This document shows, piece after piece, positions 10,846-27,300 of a stretch of 64,000 nucleotides of DNA (position 1 is the first letter of the stretch; every line of letters starts with the position of its first letter). A program made the translations under genes and the position numbers. The notes beneath the pieces are model-generated. The model ran no database searches, was not told the origin of the DNA, and was given only the letters and a program-made list of their open reading frames with translations. Source of the DNA: Lotus japonicus (Eukaryota > Streptophyta > Magnoliopsida > Fabales > Fabaceae); the NCBI RefSeq assembly GCF_012489685.1, contig NC_080042.1, forward strand, positions 55,170,066 through 55,234,065, written 5' to 3'.

Positions 10846-13263
10846 ATATAGAGCTTTGTGTTCATACATTTATGCATGATGTCAATGATCTCAACTCTAA
10901 GTCTCTTCTTCTCCTAGGAGATGCACAAATTGGGCTCCGAGTTTCCACCAAATTTCAATTGAAAACTTATTCAAATGACTTAAAAATGGTTCATTCATCA
11001 ACGAAAATTTTGAAAATATAAAAGTAGCCACGTTTCAAAATTGAGTTTTGACAAGTCACACTCTTATTTTCCCTACTTTCTCTTTCTTTCTCACTCTTTT
11101 TTCTTTTTTTTTTATAATCTCACTCTTTCTTTTTATCACATTATTTATAATATGTCACATTTATTTTTCTTTTACTCTATTTTCAATAGGTAGATGTATC
11201 ATAAAAGTGTGTATGGATTATTATTTTTCAATGGTATTGTCACTTTTAATTTTTTTTCTAAGTCAAACTGCTCAATAAAAGGACATATAACTTGCGCTCA
11301 CAACACTCACAAAAGATAGAGAGTGCATTGTCGACAAAAGGGATCAATTGAAAGATACAAATTAGAAGCAGACCGATCAACCCAACCCGCCTCAAAGGAG
11401 ACTTTCTCCACTCAGACTAAATCAAAGTAGTAAAAGGCGTGTTTAGATAAAAATAAATCAGCTACAAAATTGCTGCTCATACATAATCATACTAAAAATA
11501 TAATAAAGCCTAGTTCAAACAACACTTTGACTATGTGATTTTTTAACCAAATTTATCATTTAGTAGTTTTTACCAACAAATAACAAATATAGAACAGTGA
11601 TTTTCACAGCCCAACTATTGCTGGTCCAAACACAGCCATGGCCTTTGATTCACTCAAAGATTCGTATGATTATTGACCAAAAAAAAAAGATACGTATGAT
11701 TGGTCCAAAATCTTGCAAATTGATGAATGAGAGTCAATGGTCAAAGTCGACGGTTATAGAAAAAGATGGTAACTACAGCGCCATAGCAGAATATTTATGA
11801 CTTATGTCATGGCTATAGTGAGTAAGATTTTCTGATATGGTCTAAAAGTGGTACGGTCCCATGTACAATTCCCTATTACTTCTATGTGTCTTTTCTTTTC
11901 CTTCTTTTCCATTTTTATGGTTTTATAAAATTATTGGTTGACAATATCATTTTCAGAGAAATATTCCTAAAAGAAATATTGTGTTAGATAAAATATTGTG
12001 TAAACTTACTAACAATTAACCACTAATATTTACCTATAAAAAATATATTTTGGTTTAAAAATAATAAACTAACTATTAAATATAAATAAATATATGTGTA
12101 TATTTTTTGTTACTAAACAAACTTTTTCAATTTCTGGCACTAGAAATTGAAATCGAGATCAATCCCTGGCAAGTAAAATTTTAACTTTACATTTATTTTT
12201 AAAATCATCTTATTAATATAGATTAAATTTAAATTTAATTATGATTTATAAATGCCTTAATTTGCTTTCCTCGTGTAAAAAATGTCTTATTTTATCAATT
12301 GACTAGTTGAAAGCTTATCATTTGGGATCTTTTTTCTGAAAAGCCATTTGGGGTCTTAAAGAACAAAACATAAGAATTGTCAGTTAACTTAAAAACTTAG
12401 ATGAAAGCACGGACCATAAAAATGTTCATGTTTCCTGTTTCCAAATTCAAACATTGAAGCAGAAAACCAGCCACTAGCTACATCATTAAAAGTTTAAAAC
12501 CAAAGGACCCAAGAAGGTCACCAAATGAATTTGTCGTTATCGCTATCGTTTATTGTTCCCTTGATTTGTCTCATAAATGCCTTGCATGCATTTATCTATC
12601 TGCAATCCCCAACCTAACTCTACGACTTATACACTAAGAAATAAACCAGTGTTTCGAGCACACCTAATTTGGCATCACAATTGATGAGAAGGATAACTTT
12701 CAACTAAAGTTACAACCCTTACTTCTGAATTCAAAGGAAAAATCATGTTAGACACTTTGAATCCAACTCCATCTTAATAAAATATGATGAAAAGATAGAT
12801 AAATGAATAATATGAGAGGTGATGTGATATGAAATGCGAAGGGAAATGCTAAAAATAAGTGAAAATGATATAGAAGAGAAAGTGAGGTGTGAATGTATTA
12901 AAACTCTTATTCGAATCATCTTATGTCATATCATATTATCTCAAGTGTGTTTTTTTCTTTTTCTAAATAGGGTTTATGTAATATGAATCCCTTAAAAAAT
13001 GTCTAATCTTGAATCTCTAAATATGACTTGTTATAACAAGTTTTACATAATAAACGCAAAATTCCGTAAAAAAAAAAAATGCAAATTTTTCTCTACCAAG
13101 TATTTAATATATTACATTTTTAGGGCTCAAACCCAATAATTATGCTTAAAGTAGAATAATCTCGTGTGAGTTACTAGTTCATTTACTCGTGTTTCAGGGT
13201 ACATTAAAAAACACTAGAAGATTTTCCAAATTAGATATCCTAATCTCGTTCTCCCTTCTATCC
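10846..13263. other. Intergenic region and CRK1 upstream region
   Basis: AT-rich, with pyrimidine tracts near 11060-11130. No gene seen. From about 12310 on, blocks are shared in order with the region upstream of CRK2 (for example TCATTTGGG..., TTGTCTCATAAATGCCTTGC, and GAGAAGGATAACTTT against GAGAAGAATAACTTT), showing that promoter and gene were duplicated together. Confidence 0.65.
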
Positions 13264-13270
13264 TATATAT
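13264..13270 (+). promoter_or_regulatory. Probable TATA box of CRK1
   Basis: TATATAT in the context CCTATATATCCATCCAC, 35 bp before the ATG at 13305. The same CTATATATCCA context precedes CRK2 at the matching place. Confidence 0.5.
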
Positions 13271-13304
13271 CCATCCACAAGGTCCACGGCAATAACACAT
13301 CCAT

Positions 13305-14117
13305 ATGCCTTCCTATAACATTCTATTCTTCATCCTCATTAGTTTTATGAGTTTTCCACCTACCAAAACAGAGGACAGTATTGCTATTTATCTACACAAA
13401 ATCTGCTCCAACACCACCACAATCTCCAACAACAGCAGCTCCTTCCAATTTGATCTGAGAACCCTCCTCAATTCACTGTCCTCTAAAGCCACCGGTGACA
13501 CCCAATTCTCCAATGCCTCAGTCATTGGCAGCACAGACCCATCTGACTCCGTCTATGGACTCTTCATGTGCAGGGGTGACATCCCCTCTAAACTCTGTCA
13601 AAATTGCATCAGAGACGCAACCCTGCAACTCTTCTCAGAGTGCTCCTCATCCAAACAAGCATTGATTTGGTATGAGGAGTGCATGGTTCGCTTCTCCGAT
13701 CGCAATTTCTTCTCGGCTGTGGAAACACAGCCGAGAATTAGCTTCTCAAACAGCCTTAACGTCTCAAACTCAGAAAGCTTCATGCATTTGGTGTTTGAGA
13801 CCATGAATGCAACTGCAGATGCAGCGGCAGGTGGTGATGAGAAGAAGAAGTTTGCCACGAGGGAAGAAGTAACTGTTTCGGAAAATCAGACTCTTTACTG
13901 TCTAGCTCAGTGTACGCCGGACTTGTCGCCGCGTGATTGCAGAACATGTCTCAGTAGGGCAATAGGGGAATTTGCTAAGTGCTGTGGAGGAAAGCAGGGA
14001 GGGAGAGTTATGTATCCTAGCTGCAATGTGAGGTTTGAATTGAACAAATTTTACAGGGATATTGGTGACAAAGCACAGAGTGCTTCTCCATTATCAGGAT
14101 CTCCAGGTAAGTCTTGA
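13305..14117 (+). CDS. CRK1 exon 1: secreted-type double DUF26 protein fragment
   Basis: Exon 1 of a CRK ends at 14106 (CCAG then GTAAGT). If the intron is read through, the frame stops at 14115-14117 and gives a 270-residue protein. Residues 1 to about 23 look like a signal peptide. Two DUF26 (gnk2-like, extracellular) domains follow with the C-x8-C-x2-C cores CRGDIPSKLCQNC and CTPDLSPRDCRTC and many N-glycosylation sequons. The normal downstream exons are not in the right orientation (see the whole-gene entry), so the only product this locus could make directly is a small secreted DUF26 protein. Whether it is expressed is unknown. Confidence 0.75.
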   Translation: MPSYNILFFILISFMSFPPTKTEDSIAIYLHKICSNTTTISNNSSSFQFDLRTLLNSLSSKATGDTQFSNASVIGSTDPSDSVYGLFMCRGDIPSKLCQNCIRDATLQLFSECSSSKQALIWYEECMVRFSDRNFFSAVETQPRISFSNSLNVSNSESFMHLVFETMNATADAAAGGDEKKKFATREEVTVSENQTLYCLAQCTPDLSPRDCRTCLSRAIGEFAKCCGGKQGGRVMYPSCNVRFELNKFYRDIGDKAQSASPLSGSPGKS

Positions 14118-14196
14118 CTCTACTCAAGTATATATACCCTTTAACAGTTTATAGAATTTTACTAGTGAAAGTGATAAAAGTTAAAAGAAGTCCTAG

Positions 14197-15563
<1,367 letters not shown>

Positions 15564-15690
15564 CTGAACCAAAATTGAATTGTACTTCTTGCACACTAGG
15601 ATGGATCCAATTCCAAAAGAATCAAGTTCTACTCCATCAGTGAATAATTCTATCAATGAAGTGTCTATAAGTACTTTTCTTCCCCGATAA

Positions 15691-16708
15691 TAATTAGTTA
15701 ATTATCCTTTGAAGTTTCGTTGTTGGGAGCAAGTGGTATGTATAACTCAATGGATTAAGGAAAAGACTAGTTGTAATTTTTAGTTTATATGAGGTTAGTT
15801 TGAAAGGAATACTTAAAGATCTTTATTGAGGACTATTCAATCCCACTCGATATATAATGAAGTGGAAACTCTTCTAATCAAGTTCTTTAACTTTCTTCAT
15901 TTTAAAATTTGTGTGTGAGATCTATTAAGAAACTGAAGTTTTCTTTATATACTAAGTTCTACTATGCTGATGATATATTGAAGAAATTCAGGAGGAACCG
16001 ACAGGAGGAACCGAGGAAATATTTAAAGCCAGTTTTCACTCTAGTAGAAGAAACATTGAAGCTGATAAGAAAAAAATGACATCCTACGTACTAATGTTTG
16101 ATTTGAAACCTAGATATTTGGTGGCTATAGCTTCATCTGAAGAAGCCAAGATTCTGAAGAACCCAACCTTCTGAAGAAATCAGAGTTTAAGAAAGCTACG
16201 CAGAAGAATCCAAATCCTGAGTAAATTGCATGCTCAAAGCAATCAGACACTGAAGACATTACATGCATGCTGAAGTAGTTAACCAAGCATAAATATCATA
16301 TTTGCACTTTCTGTAACTTTTCTTCTTCTCATTCTCCACAAACTTCTCATATCTAAATATCATCTAACTCTCATTTTCAATCGAAATAAAGAATTTCGTA
16401 TATATATGTTTCTACTTGGTAACACAATTCACTGTTTCCTTTTTCTTTTTTATTTATTAAAAACAATAAGTTAACTAGTTTTAATTTGATGAGACTGACT
16501 TAATCAATGATTTTTTCAAAAAAAAGTATTAACTCAATACAAATAATATTTTGCTTATCTGAATTTAGTTTTCAGGAATATATGAAATGCAAAATAATTT
16601 ATTTCAAAATGCTTCATATATAGTCAACATCAGAAAGTAATGAAGACAATAGACACATTTGTTTGTTCTGCCTCAAAGAAGCATGCACCCACTCCCGTAT
16701 AGAATTGA
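15691..16708. other. CRK1 3' flank and intergenic DNA
   Basis: The first 200 bp or so match the sequence after the CRK2 stop codon. The rest is unassigned AT-rich DNA with no gene seen. Confidence 0.6.
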
Positions 16709-16864
16709 GACAAAGTCATCCACTCAAGAATTGAGGCACCACTATGGACAGCTTCAAATATTGCAGCACGTACTACCGCTACATACTAAAAGAACAGCCA
16801 CAACTTTTGAAGCTTTGACCATATTATTAATTATATTAATTAGTGTGGTGTAGTACATAAGTCT
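16709..16864. repeat. 155-bp duplicated segment, copy 1
   Basis: Nearly identical to 20561-20712, in the same orientation, from GACAAAGTCATCCACTC to GTAGTACATAAGTCT. On the minus strand both copies keep an open frame containing MVKASKVVAVLLVC, but copy 1 has an extra GTAC that breaks it. I do not recognise the protein, which may be an exon relic carried along in the CRK cluster duplication. Confidence 0.75.
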
Positions 16865-17489
16865 ACTAGTATGTATACCCCTGCCGATGCATGGGGGCAT
16901 ATTTCTAAGTATATAATAATTTGTTTTTAATATATATAATTATTTATTTTGTATGAATGAAAAAAAAATCTAATCATAATTTAATTTATTTTTAATTTGT
17001 TTATGATATAATAATACAATAATTTATATGATTTTTGTTTTTATCCTTTTATTTTTGTTTTTCATTTTTCCAAATAAGATGATAGAAAATATGGATTACA
17101 TATTAAATTACATTTTTTTACACTATCATTTTGATTTTCTAAACTCTAAATAAATACGGGCGAGTAAAAAAATTTAAAAGATGCAATAATAATTCTCTTA
17201 TATAAAATACTATAATATATTTATCAAAAAGCAAGAACATTTAACTAAAAATCGCAATAGATATCTCTGGTGGAAAAACACCACATTCCAGTGAAGCATA
17301 CAAAATTGTTGGATTTAAAATCCAATCTATCTAATTGTTAACCGCCAAGAAAAATAAAAAACACAATTGCAAAATTTTAATAAGTGACTTATGGTTGGAG
17401 AATTTTTTCACGGAATTAATTCGTTCATGACACCAACATGAATAATGTGTGGATCATCTTTATGAATTCCAAACCAAACAAAATGATTC

Positions 17490-18110
17490 TCTGTTTATTA
17501 GTTTCAACTTGAAAGTATTTTAATGCAAATTGATCCTCATGCAGGAGCTTTTTACTATATAATTAATAAATATAGACTAAATATGTTTACTTTTCTCTAA
17601 TTCCTCGTGGGAGCCCTATATTCCCAATCAAATTAAAATACTTATTAATATTTACTCTTAAATTATTTAAAAAGTATGAGAAAAGTACTAAATTATAACA
17701 TAACATTTTCTATTATTTTCATGCAAAATGTTCCTCATGTATGAGCTTTTTACTATATAATTAATAAATATGGACTAAATATGTTTATTTTTCTCTATAT
17801 TCCCCACAATAAAATTGTAACGCTTATGTATATCTCCTCTTAAATTATTTAAAATGTATGAGAAAAGTACTAAAATTCTAACAAAACATTTTCTATTATT
17901 AGTTCCAACTTGAAAGCATTTTCATGCAAAATGTTCCTCCTCGTATGAGTTTTTTAATTTGTAACTTAAACATAAATAAATATAACTGAAAATGTTTTTC
18001 CCTCTAGCTTCCCAATTTTCACAATTAAATTATAATGCTTTTATATATATTCCCTTAAAATCATTTAAAAAGTATCAAAATAGCATATAGCATATACTTA
18101 TGTAGAAAAT
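17490..18110. repeat. Tandem repeat of about 200 bp, block 1 (3 units)
   Basis: Units begin near 17501, 17713 and 17899 with variants of CAACTTGAAAGCATTTTCATGCAAAATGTTCCTC (spelt here only as a consensus start: CAACTTGAAAG, then ATGCAAAATG). They contain GAGCTTTTTACTATATAATTAATAAAT and end with a TATGAGAAAAGTACTAAA stretch. No coding content. Confidence 0.75.
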
Positions 18111-18593
18111 TTTATCGAAAATGGCTGATAGATACCGTGGAAAATATCACAACATATTTATCATAGTTTTATATATTTTTTATTCTAAAAATATTTAATT
18201 ATAACTCCACCATCCGAATTAACAAAATAAGATATTACTTTATAAATTCTTAACAGTAATAACAATAATTAAAAGTTCTTTCCGGTCAAAATAGGAATAA
18301 ATTTTTTTTTTTTTAGAAAGCTAAAAGTATATTGGCAATAGGAATAAATTTTAAAACGTGAAAATTAATAAGATTAGAATATTATATAATATTACAATAA
18401 TATTTAAAAATTAGAATAATTATTCCTAATTTCCTTTGCTGAAATAGTTACAAAACTATCAAATTTTAATTTTTAAGAAGTTTATTTGAAATTAATAAAA
18501 AAAAGTTAGTATTTCAGTTAGCATAAATACTTTACCAGTTGATTAATGTATCAATACGCTAATATACAAACAATATTTTATTTATATAATTTA

Positions 18594-19122
18594 GGCTAAA
18601 AAGCATTTTTTGCCCCTAATGTTTCAAGTTTGTGCAAATTCTGCCCCTACTCTATTTTTGTTGACGTTTGTACCCCTCATGTTTTCAAACAGTGCACCGT
18701 CTACCCCTTTGTCAGTCAGACTTTCTCAGGATAGGTTCCTGAGTGGATTGGAGAGATGAAGAGATGTATATGAAGTTGATGATGATCAAAGAAATGATAT
18801 AAATTAAATTTGCTTGATGTATATATCAATTATGTATGTAATTGAACTTGTTAAATGCATGTTTTGCTACTTACAAGTCTTGAGTTTGAATCTCCCATGC
18901 CCCTTTTTCCAATTTCACTTATAATTTCCGCGTGACAGGTCCAAAAAATATAATAAAAAAAATTCAAATCAGTTCATTCCGTTAGTTTTTTAACGTCTGA
19001 CTGACGGAGGGGTAGACGGTGCACTGTTTGAAAACATGAGGGGTAGAAACATCGACAAAAATAGAGTAGGGGCAAAATTTGCACAAAGTTGAAACATCAA
19101 AGGCCAAAAGTGCTTTTTAGCC
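18594..19122. mobile_element. MULE-type inverted-repeat element
   Basis: 529 bp, starts GGCTAAAAAGCATTTTTTGC and ends with the inverse GCTTTTTAGCC, with arms of about 130 bp. The flanking 9-mers TATAATTTA and TTTAATTGA agree at 7 of 9 positions, suggesting an old 9-bp duplication. Relative of the element at 2140-3069, including a weak tRNA-like stretch. Confidence 0.8.
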
Positions 19123-19403
19123 TTTAATTGAAAATATTCCTCCTTTAGAACCGTTTTTACCAACAATTATTTGCACCAGCAAAACCTTATTTCCCGTAAC
19201 TTGGTTTCTATTTGCCTATCAATGTAAGTAAGTAGATCTTCTAGCTTGATTCACGCCAAATAAAGAGAGTCTTTTAGTAACAATAGACTATCATATTGTC
19301 TGTAAAACAATATAGATCAGTAGATCAATCAATAAATAAAGGAAACCACATAAACTTTTAGGTGTACCAATTTCAGTTTTTTGAACTTATAGCTCCGTTA
19401 TTA

Positions 19404-19471
19404 ATCTCTCTCTCTCTCCCTCCCTCCCTCCCCCTCTCTCTCCCTCCCTCCCTCCCTCCCTCCCTCTCCCC

Positions 19472-19526
<55 letters not shown>
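19404..19526. repeat. CT/CCCT microsatellite
   Basis: Pure CT and CCCT tract of about 120 bp. A (TA)n tract follows at 19734-19760. The leucine/serine-rich open frames over it are artefacts of the repeat. Confidence 0.95.
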
Positions 19527-19528
<2 letters not shown>

Positions 19529-19728
19529 GTATAAAGAATTTGTTAATTATTCCAATAACTTGTTCATTTAGAAGCTGAATTAATCTATATTGTGCGATTG
19601 TTATGCTGATTGGATGCTTAGAAAACTGAAATTTAGCGACTCAATAATTTATTATACTTTCTCATCTAAAAATTTAAACATAAAAAAATATAAGTTATAT
19701 ATGTTCATTTATTCCAATTGTTGTCAAA

Positions 19729-19765
<37 letters not shown>

Positions 19766-19789
19766 AAACTTATGAAAGCAAAGCTAAAA

Positions 19790-20430
19790 TTATATTGTTT
19801 GTTATTTTCAACTTGAAAATATTTTAATATAATTCTTCTTCCCCGTGGAATCTATATTTTCACAATCAAATTAAAATGGTCTTGTATATCTACTCTTAAA
19901 ATTATTTAAAAGTATGGAAAAATTACTAAAAATGTATTAAAACTTTTGCTATTAGTTTCAACTTGAAAATACTTTCATGCAAATTGTTCCTCATGTAGGA
20001 GCTTTTTACTATATAATTAATAAAGATAGACTAAATATGTTTATTCTTCTCTAATTCCTCGTGAGAGCCCTATATTCACAATCAAATTAGAATGTTTATT
20101 TATATTTACACTTAAATTATTTAAAATGTATGAGAAAAATACTAAATTATAACAAACATTTTCTATTAGTTTCAACTTTAAAGCATTTTCATGCAAAATG
20201 TTCCTCGTGTAGGAGCTTTTTACTATATAATTAATAAATTAATAAATATATACTAAATATGTTTATTTTTCTCTAATTCCCCATGGAAGCCCTATATTCA
20301 CAATCAAATTATAATGATTATGTATATCTACACTTAAATTATTTAAAAGGTATGAGAAAAGTACTAAAATTATAACAAAAGATTTTCTATTAGTTTTAAC
20401 TTGAAAGCATTTTCATGCAAAATGTTCCTC
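19790..20430. repeat. Tandem repeat of about 200 bp, block 2 (about 3.5 units)
   Basis: Unit starts near 19808, 19946, 20166 and 20393, of the same family as block 1. The two blocks are separated by the MULE-type element and microsatellites, so they may once have been one array. Confidence 0.75.
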
Positions 20431-20560
20431 CCCGTAATTGGATTGTACTCCCTGCTTGAGAGTCTTGCTCTCAGCTCTCAAGCATTTAGCCAATATACCT
20501 TTTGCTTTATAAAAAAAAACTTTAACAAAAATAAATTTAAGTGAAAATGTTCTCCCCTTA

Positions 20561-20712
20561 GACAAAGTCATCCACTCTAGAATTGAGGCACCACTATGGA
20601 CAGCTTCAAATATTGCAGCACTACCGCTACATACTAAAAGAACAGCCACAACTTTTGAAGCTTTGACCATATTATTAGTTATATTAATTAGTGTGGTGTA
20701 GTACATAAGTCT
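20561..20712. repeat. 155-bp duplicated segment, copy 2
   Basis: Direct repeat of 16709-16864. On the minus strand an open frame covers it (MVKASKVVAVLLVC ... HSGASILEW). It is not recognised. Confidence 0.75.
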
Positions 20713-21344
20713 ATAATTATGGAGTATAAACAATTTGTAAGATTCACATTGCTTGCTTCATTGTCATGGTTTTGAATGCCTATCCAAGACATGTAGGGGT
20801 TGCAATCATCAAAATGTTTCAATTGATTTGTTGCCACCACGTAATGCAGTACATTACCTGTGGATTGCACGCAACCTTACTAGTTCCTACTATATTGTCT
20901 TTGTGTCTGTGAAGAAGAACAATAGCTCAGATGTGGGAGATTAGTTGGAAGCTTGAAGCTATCATTTGGGTCCTTAAGAACAATAATTATCAGTTATCAA
21001 CTTCGATGAAAGCAGGACCAAAACGGTTGTTTACAATTCAAACAGAGAAGCAGAAAATCACAACTAGCTATGCAATCTAACCTCTCACCATTAAAATCAA
21101 AGGACCCACGATCATCAATTGAGAAACTTGCTGTGCCAGGAACCACATCATTATGTAGACCTTATCGTTTACTGGCTTTGCTTGACTTGTCTCATAAATG
21201 CCTTGCTTGACTAGTATCTACCTAAGTCTACAACTCTTATACTAGGAAATATGTTTGTAAACTTCAAACACAAATTATTTGGTATCACAATAATTGAGAA
21301 GAATAACTTTTAACTAAAATTGCTACCATGAAATCATTCTATTC
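20713..21344. other. CRK2 upstream region
   Basis: No gene seen. From about 20960 it is collinear with the CRK1 upstream region. It holds several TTGAC cores (for example TTGACTTG near 21183 and TTGACTAG near 21207) that could bind WRKY factors, which are known regulators of CRK genes; this is inferred only from the motif. Confidence 0.5.
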
Positions 21345-21350
21345 TATATA
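21345..21350 (+). promoter_or_regulatory. Probable TATA box of CRK2
   Basis: TATATA in CTATATATCCAGCC, 47 bp before the ATG at 21397. It lies downstream of the earlier in-frame ATG at 21328, which argues that translation starts at 21397, not 21328. Confidence 0.5.
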
Positions 21351-21396
21351 TCCAGCCACACACGGCTGTGAACAGAAGATCCAATATAACACATAC

Positions 21397-24167
<2,771 letters not shown>

Positions 24168-25008
24168 TAATTAGTTTATTTTCCTTTTATGTGCCATTGT
24201 TAAGAACAAGTGATATGTATAACTTAACATGTATTAAGGAAGAGAATACGTGTCATTTATAGCTTATGTTAAAGAATACAAATGTTTTTATTGAGAACTA
24301 GTCATATCCTACACAATTTAAAGTAAACATGTGGAAACTCTACTAAGTACTTTAAGAATTCGTTATTTTATGATGCGCATGAGATCTGTTAAGAAATTTT
24401 TCTTTACATACTTTCAACTTAGTTATGCCTCCCTAACATTAACTTTGGGGTAACTACACTTATACAGGATCCTACATGAATGTAAATCAGACTCATTCGA
24501 AGATTTGGATATTGTGGCTGGTTGATCCATAAGTGAAGTAGTATTCTGAACATGAATGTCTATCATGAACCATCAAGACTTATCTTAGCTTAAATGAAAA
24601 ACTATGAAACTATAAGAAGAAAATCAAATATGTATGCAAGTGCAACATTGCCAAAAATGCCAGAGATAGTAAACTTAATTTGTCCTTTAAACTTTTATAA
24701 TAATAAGGCTAAGGAAGTTGTTTAGGTAAAGAAAACCTGAGTAAAGAAAGCATTATTTTCCCAAGCCCAGCAACATCAGTAAACTTGCATCCACAATTCT
24801 CTCTAGTCCAGATAATGGGGAAACCTCTTGCTTTGCGCTCTTCAAACACATGCCAGAGCAATGAACAGAATGAGGGAGGCTTCATAATGCAAGGAGTATG
24901 CAAAACATATTTTTAGTATATAAAAAATAATACAAATCTTGAACTCACTTACTTTAGGTTAATATCTTCTGATTTCTTCTCCATATTTAAATTTATCATG
25001 ATATATGA
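24168..25008. other. CRK2 3' flank and intergenic DNA
   Basis: The first about 200 bp are homologous to the 3' flank of CRK1 (15691 onward). An open frame on the minus strand at 24709-24903 has no recognisable protein features. No gene called. Confidence 0.6.
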
Positions 25009-25449
25009 AGCACGGACACAGGACAGGATACGACTAAAATCCAAAAAGTAGACACAGGGACACGGCTTATATATATATAAAAATAAAAACTAATATACTT
25101 TTTCAAAAATAGTGGAATGAGGCATTGAAAAAATAGTGTATTGGGCTCAAAGTTCAAACAAACTAGTAAAATCACAAGAATGTGAGAAACTCATGTGAAC
25201 AAAGAACTAAACACAAAACTCATGGGAAAAAAAACAACAAAATTTCAGATGGAACAAAACACAAAACTCTCGAGAACACATAACTCAAACACTTTGGGTA
25301 TCTAGCTATGTAGGAGTGTCGGCTTAGTGTTCAAACTGTGTCCGAGCCGTGTGCGTGCCGAAAAAAATTTATTTTTTATTCGGACACTTCCAACACGTGT
25401 CCCAAGTGTGTCGGTGTCGCGCATCCGCTTCCTAGGCATGTCCGTGCTT
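25009..25449. mobile_element. Inverted-repeat element with CACGGACAC-type ends
   Basis: Left end AGCACGGACACAGGACAGG, right end GGCATGTCCGTGCT. Inverted ends about 15 bp long with diverged GGACACG-rich subterminal parts. No clear target duplication. Superfamily uncertain. Confidence 0.55.
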
Positions 25450-26108
25450 CAGAGATCAGGATAATGAGAAAGTAAAACTATAAAAGCAAGCTGATACAGA
25501 GTCTTATTTGAATAAATAGAAGAACTCATCTATATATGCAATCAGAAAGCCACAGCTAATAACCCAGTTCCAAACACACCTATACATGCAATTAGGTAGT
25601 TCCCCAAAAAAATTCTTAACAAGAACATTATCCTTTTGGAACCTTGAATCCTACATAAAATTCATATTTAATCAAATTTCTACTTTCTTCAGTTACAATC
25701 AATAGGAAATTATGTTCATCCAACCTCACACTTAATTTGTAGCAGTCAGTTTGACATATTATCAAACACCATGAATACAAGTATTCAAACACACCAAACA
25801 AGTTCTTAGTTCAATCAATAAATTTGAAAATAAATAGAAACTGGGGTTTTCAAATTGAAGTGGAAGAGGAAATCAAAGAAGAGAGCTTACATACTATTGA
25901 TAGTTTGTATAATTAAATCAAATCAAAGAAGAAACCTAAATTAAAAAATGGTAACTCACAGGATTTGTTGAAAGTCATTAAGCATAGGAGCTCTGGAAAA
26001 GCATGAAATGATCAGAATGTAAAACGAGCCCAGAACAAGTGCGAAGGGGAGACCGAGAATGCAGGGGCCGAAGAGAATTCGGAAACAAAAGAAAATGATA
26101 AAGTGATA
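25450..26108. other. Intergenic DNA
   Basis: Unassigned, with no coding features or repeats that I can name. Confidence 0.5.
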
Positions 26109-26404
26109 CTCCCTCCGTTTCCTATTATAAGTCACATTTTTTGAAAAAAATTTGTTACAAAATATAAGTCACTTTCTAATATCTAGGAAGCATTAAATAA
26201 TTTTTTCCAAGCTGACCCTCATATTTAATATGAAAGAGATGATAAACTTTAGAAGTATTAACTTGGAGAGAGAAAATCATAGGAAAGTAAATAACGGTAA
26301 TCTAGGAAAGTAAATCATTTTTTTTACAAATTTATTACTAGTAACTACTTTTATTAATCTAAGAGAATTAGTTATTTGTGACTTATATATAGGAACGGAA
26401 GGAG
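26109..26404. mobile_element. Stowaway MITE
   Basis: 296 bp starting CTCCCTCCGTTTCCTA and ending with the inverse TAGGAACGGAAGGAG, flanked by TA (26107-26108 and 26405-26406). CTCCCTCCGT ends plus a TA target are the hallmark of Stowaway (Tc1/mariner). Confidence 0.9.
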
Positions 26405-26579
26405 TATCATTTAGATACCATTAAATGACATTTCAATTAATAGGTAGCAAAATTGCTTGCAATTTGCTGATGGACAAAATGGGAGCTAAGTGGTAGCAAA
26501 TTTTAAATCTTCTTGTAGTGATTAAGGTTTTGCTTAAGTTAATACCATGTGTGTCTTTCACATGTGAAATATGTATCAA

Positions 26580-27300
26580 ACACCATGTTTATGAAAAGTG
26601 ATGTTTTCACACTCATTTCACTCACATCTAAAGTTGGGGGTGGCAATACGAGTTGGCGGGGCGGGCCAGACCCAACCCGTCATTGACCTGCCAAAATGTG
26701 GGTTGGACTAGCCCACTTTTAGCATTTGAGTTCAAAGCCTCAACCTAAATTATATTTTGGCAGACCGGCGGGCTAGCCCACTAGAGAATGTAGTGGGTTG
26801 GGCTAGCCCACTTTTAGCACTTGTATACTTGTTTTTTATCTTTAAAGGTTATAAACTCAACAAAAAAATCTCACCGATGACAATATCAAACAAATATTTA
26901 CCATGAGTCAAGGTTTGATTTCTTGAAGAACAACATGTTTATGAATAGTGAATTTTTCACACTCATTTCACTCACATCTAAAGTTGGGGGGTGACAATAT
27001 GGGTTGGCGGGGTGGGCCAGACCGAACCCGTCATTGACCGCCAAAATGCGAGTTGGACTAGCCAACTTTTAGCATTTGGGTTCAAAGTCTCAACCTAAAT
27101 CATATTTTGGCATACCAACGGGCTAACCCACTTAGAGAATGTAGTGGGTTGGGCTAGCCCACTTTTAGCATTTGTATATTGACACATGTAGAAATTAGAG
27201 TTATTACAGTATTATACTTGTTTTTTATCTTTAAAGGTTATAAACTCAACAAAAAAGTTTCACCGATGACAATATCAAGCAAATATTTACCATGAGTTGT
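26580..27300. repeat. Tandem duplication of about 355 bp
   Basis: 26580-26880 and 26935-27300 are alternate copies (both include TTTCACACTCATTTCACTC, CATCTAAAGTTGGGGG, GGTTGGCGGGG and TAGTGGGTTGGGCTAGCCC). The second copy carries an added stretch near 27180-27215. The duplication includes the left flank and left end of the hAT-like element. Confidence 0.85.

Noticed and set aside
19362..19571. Open frame over a CT microsatellite
   Set aside because: Its sequence is only SLPPSLPP/SLSLSL text produced by the repeat.
21328..21396. Upstream in-frame ATG as the CRK2 start
   Set aside because: It lies upstream of the TATA-like box and would put 23 polar residues before the signal peptide. The ATG at 21397 matches CRK1.
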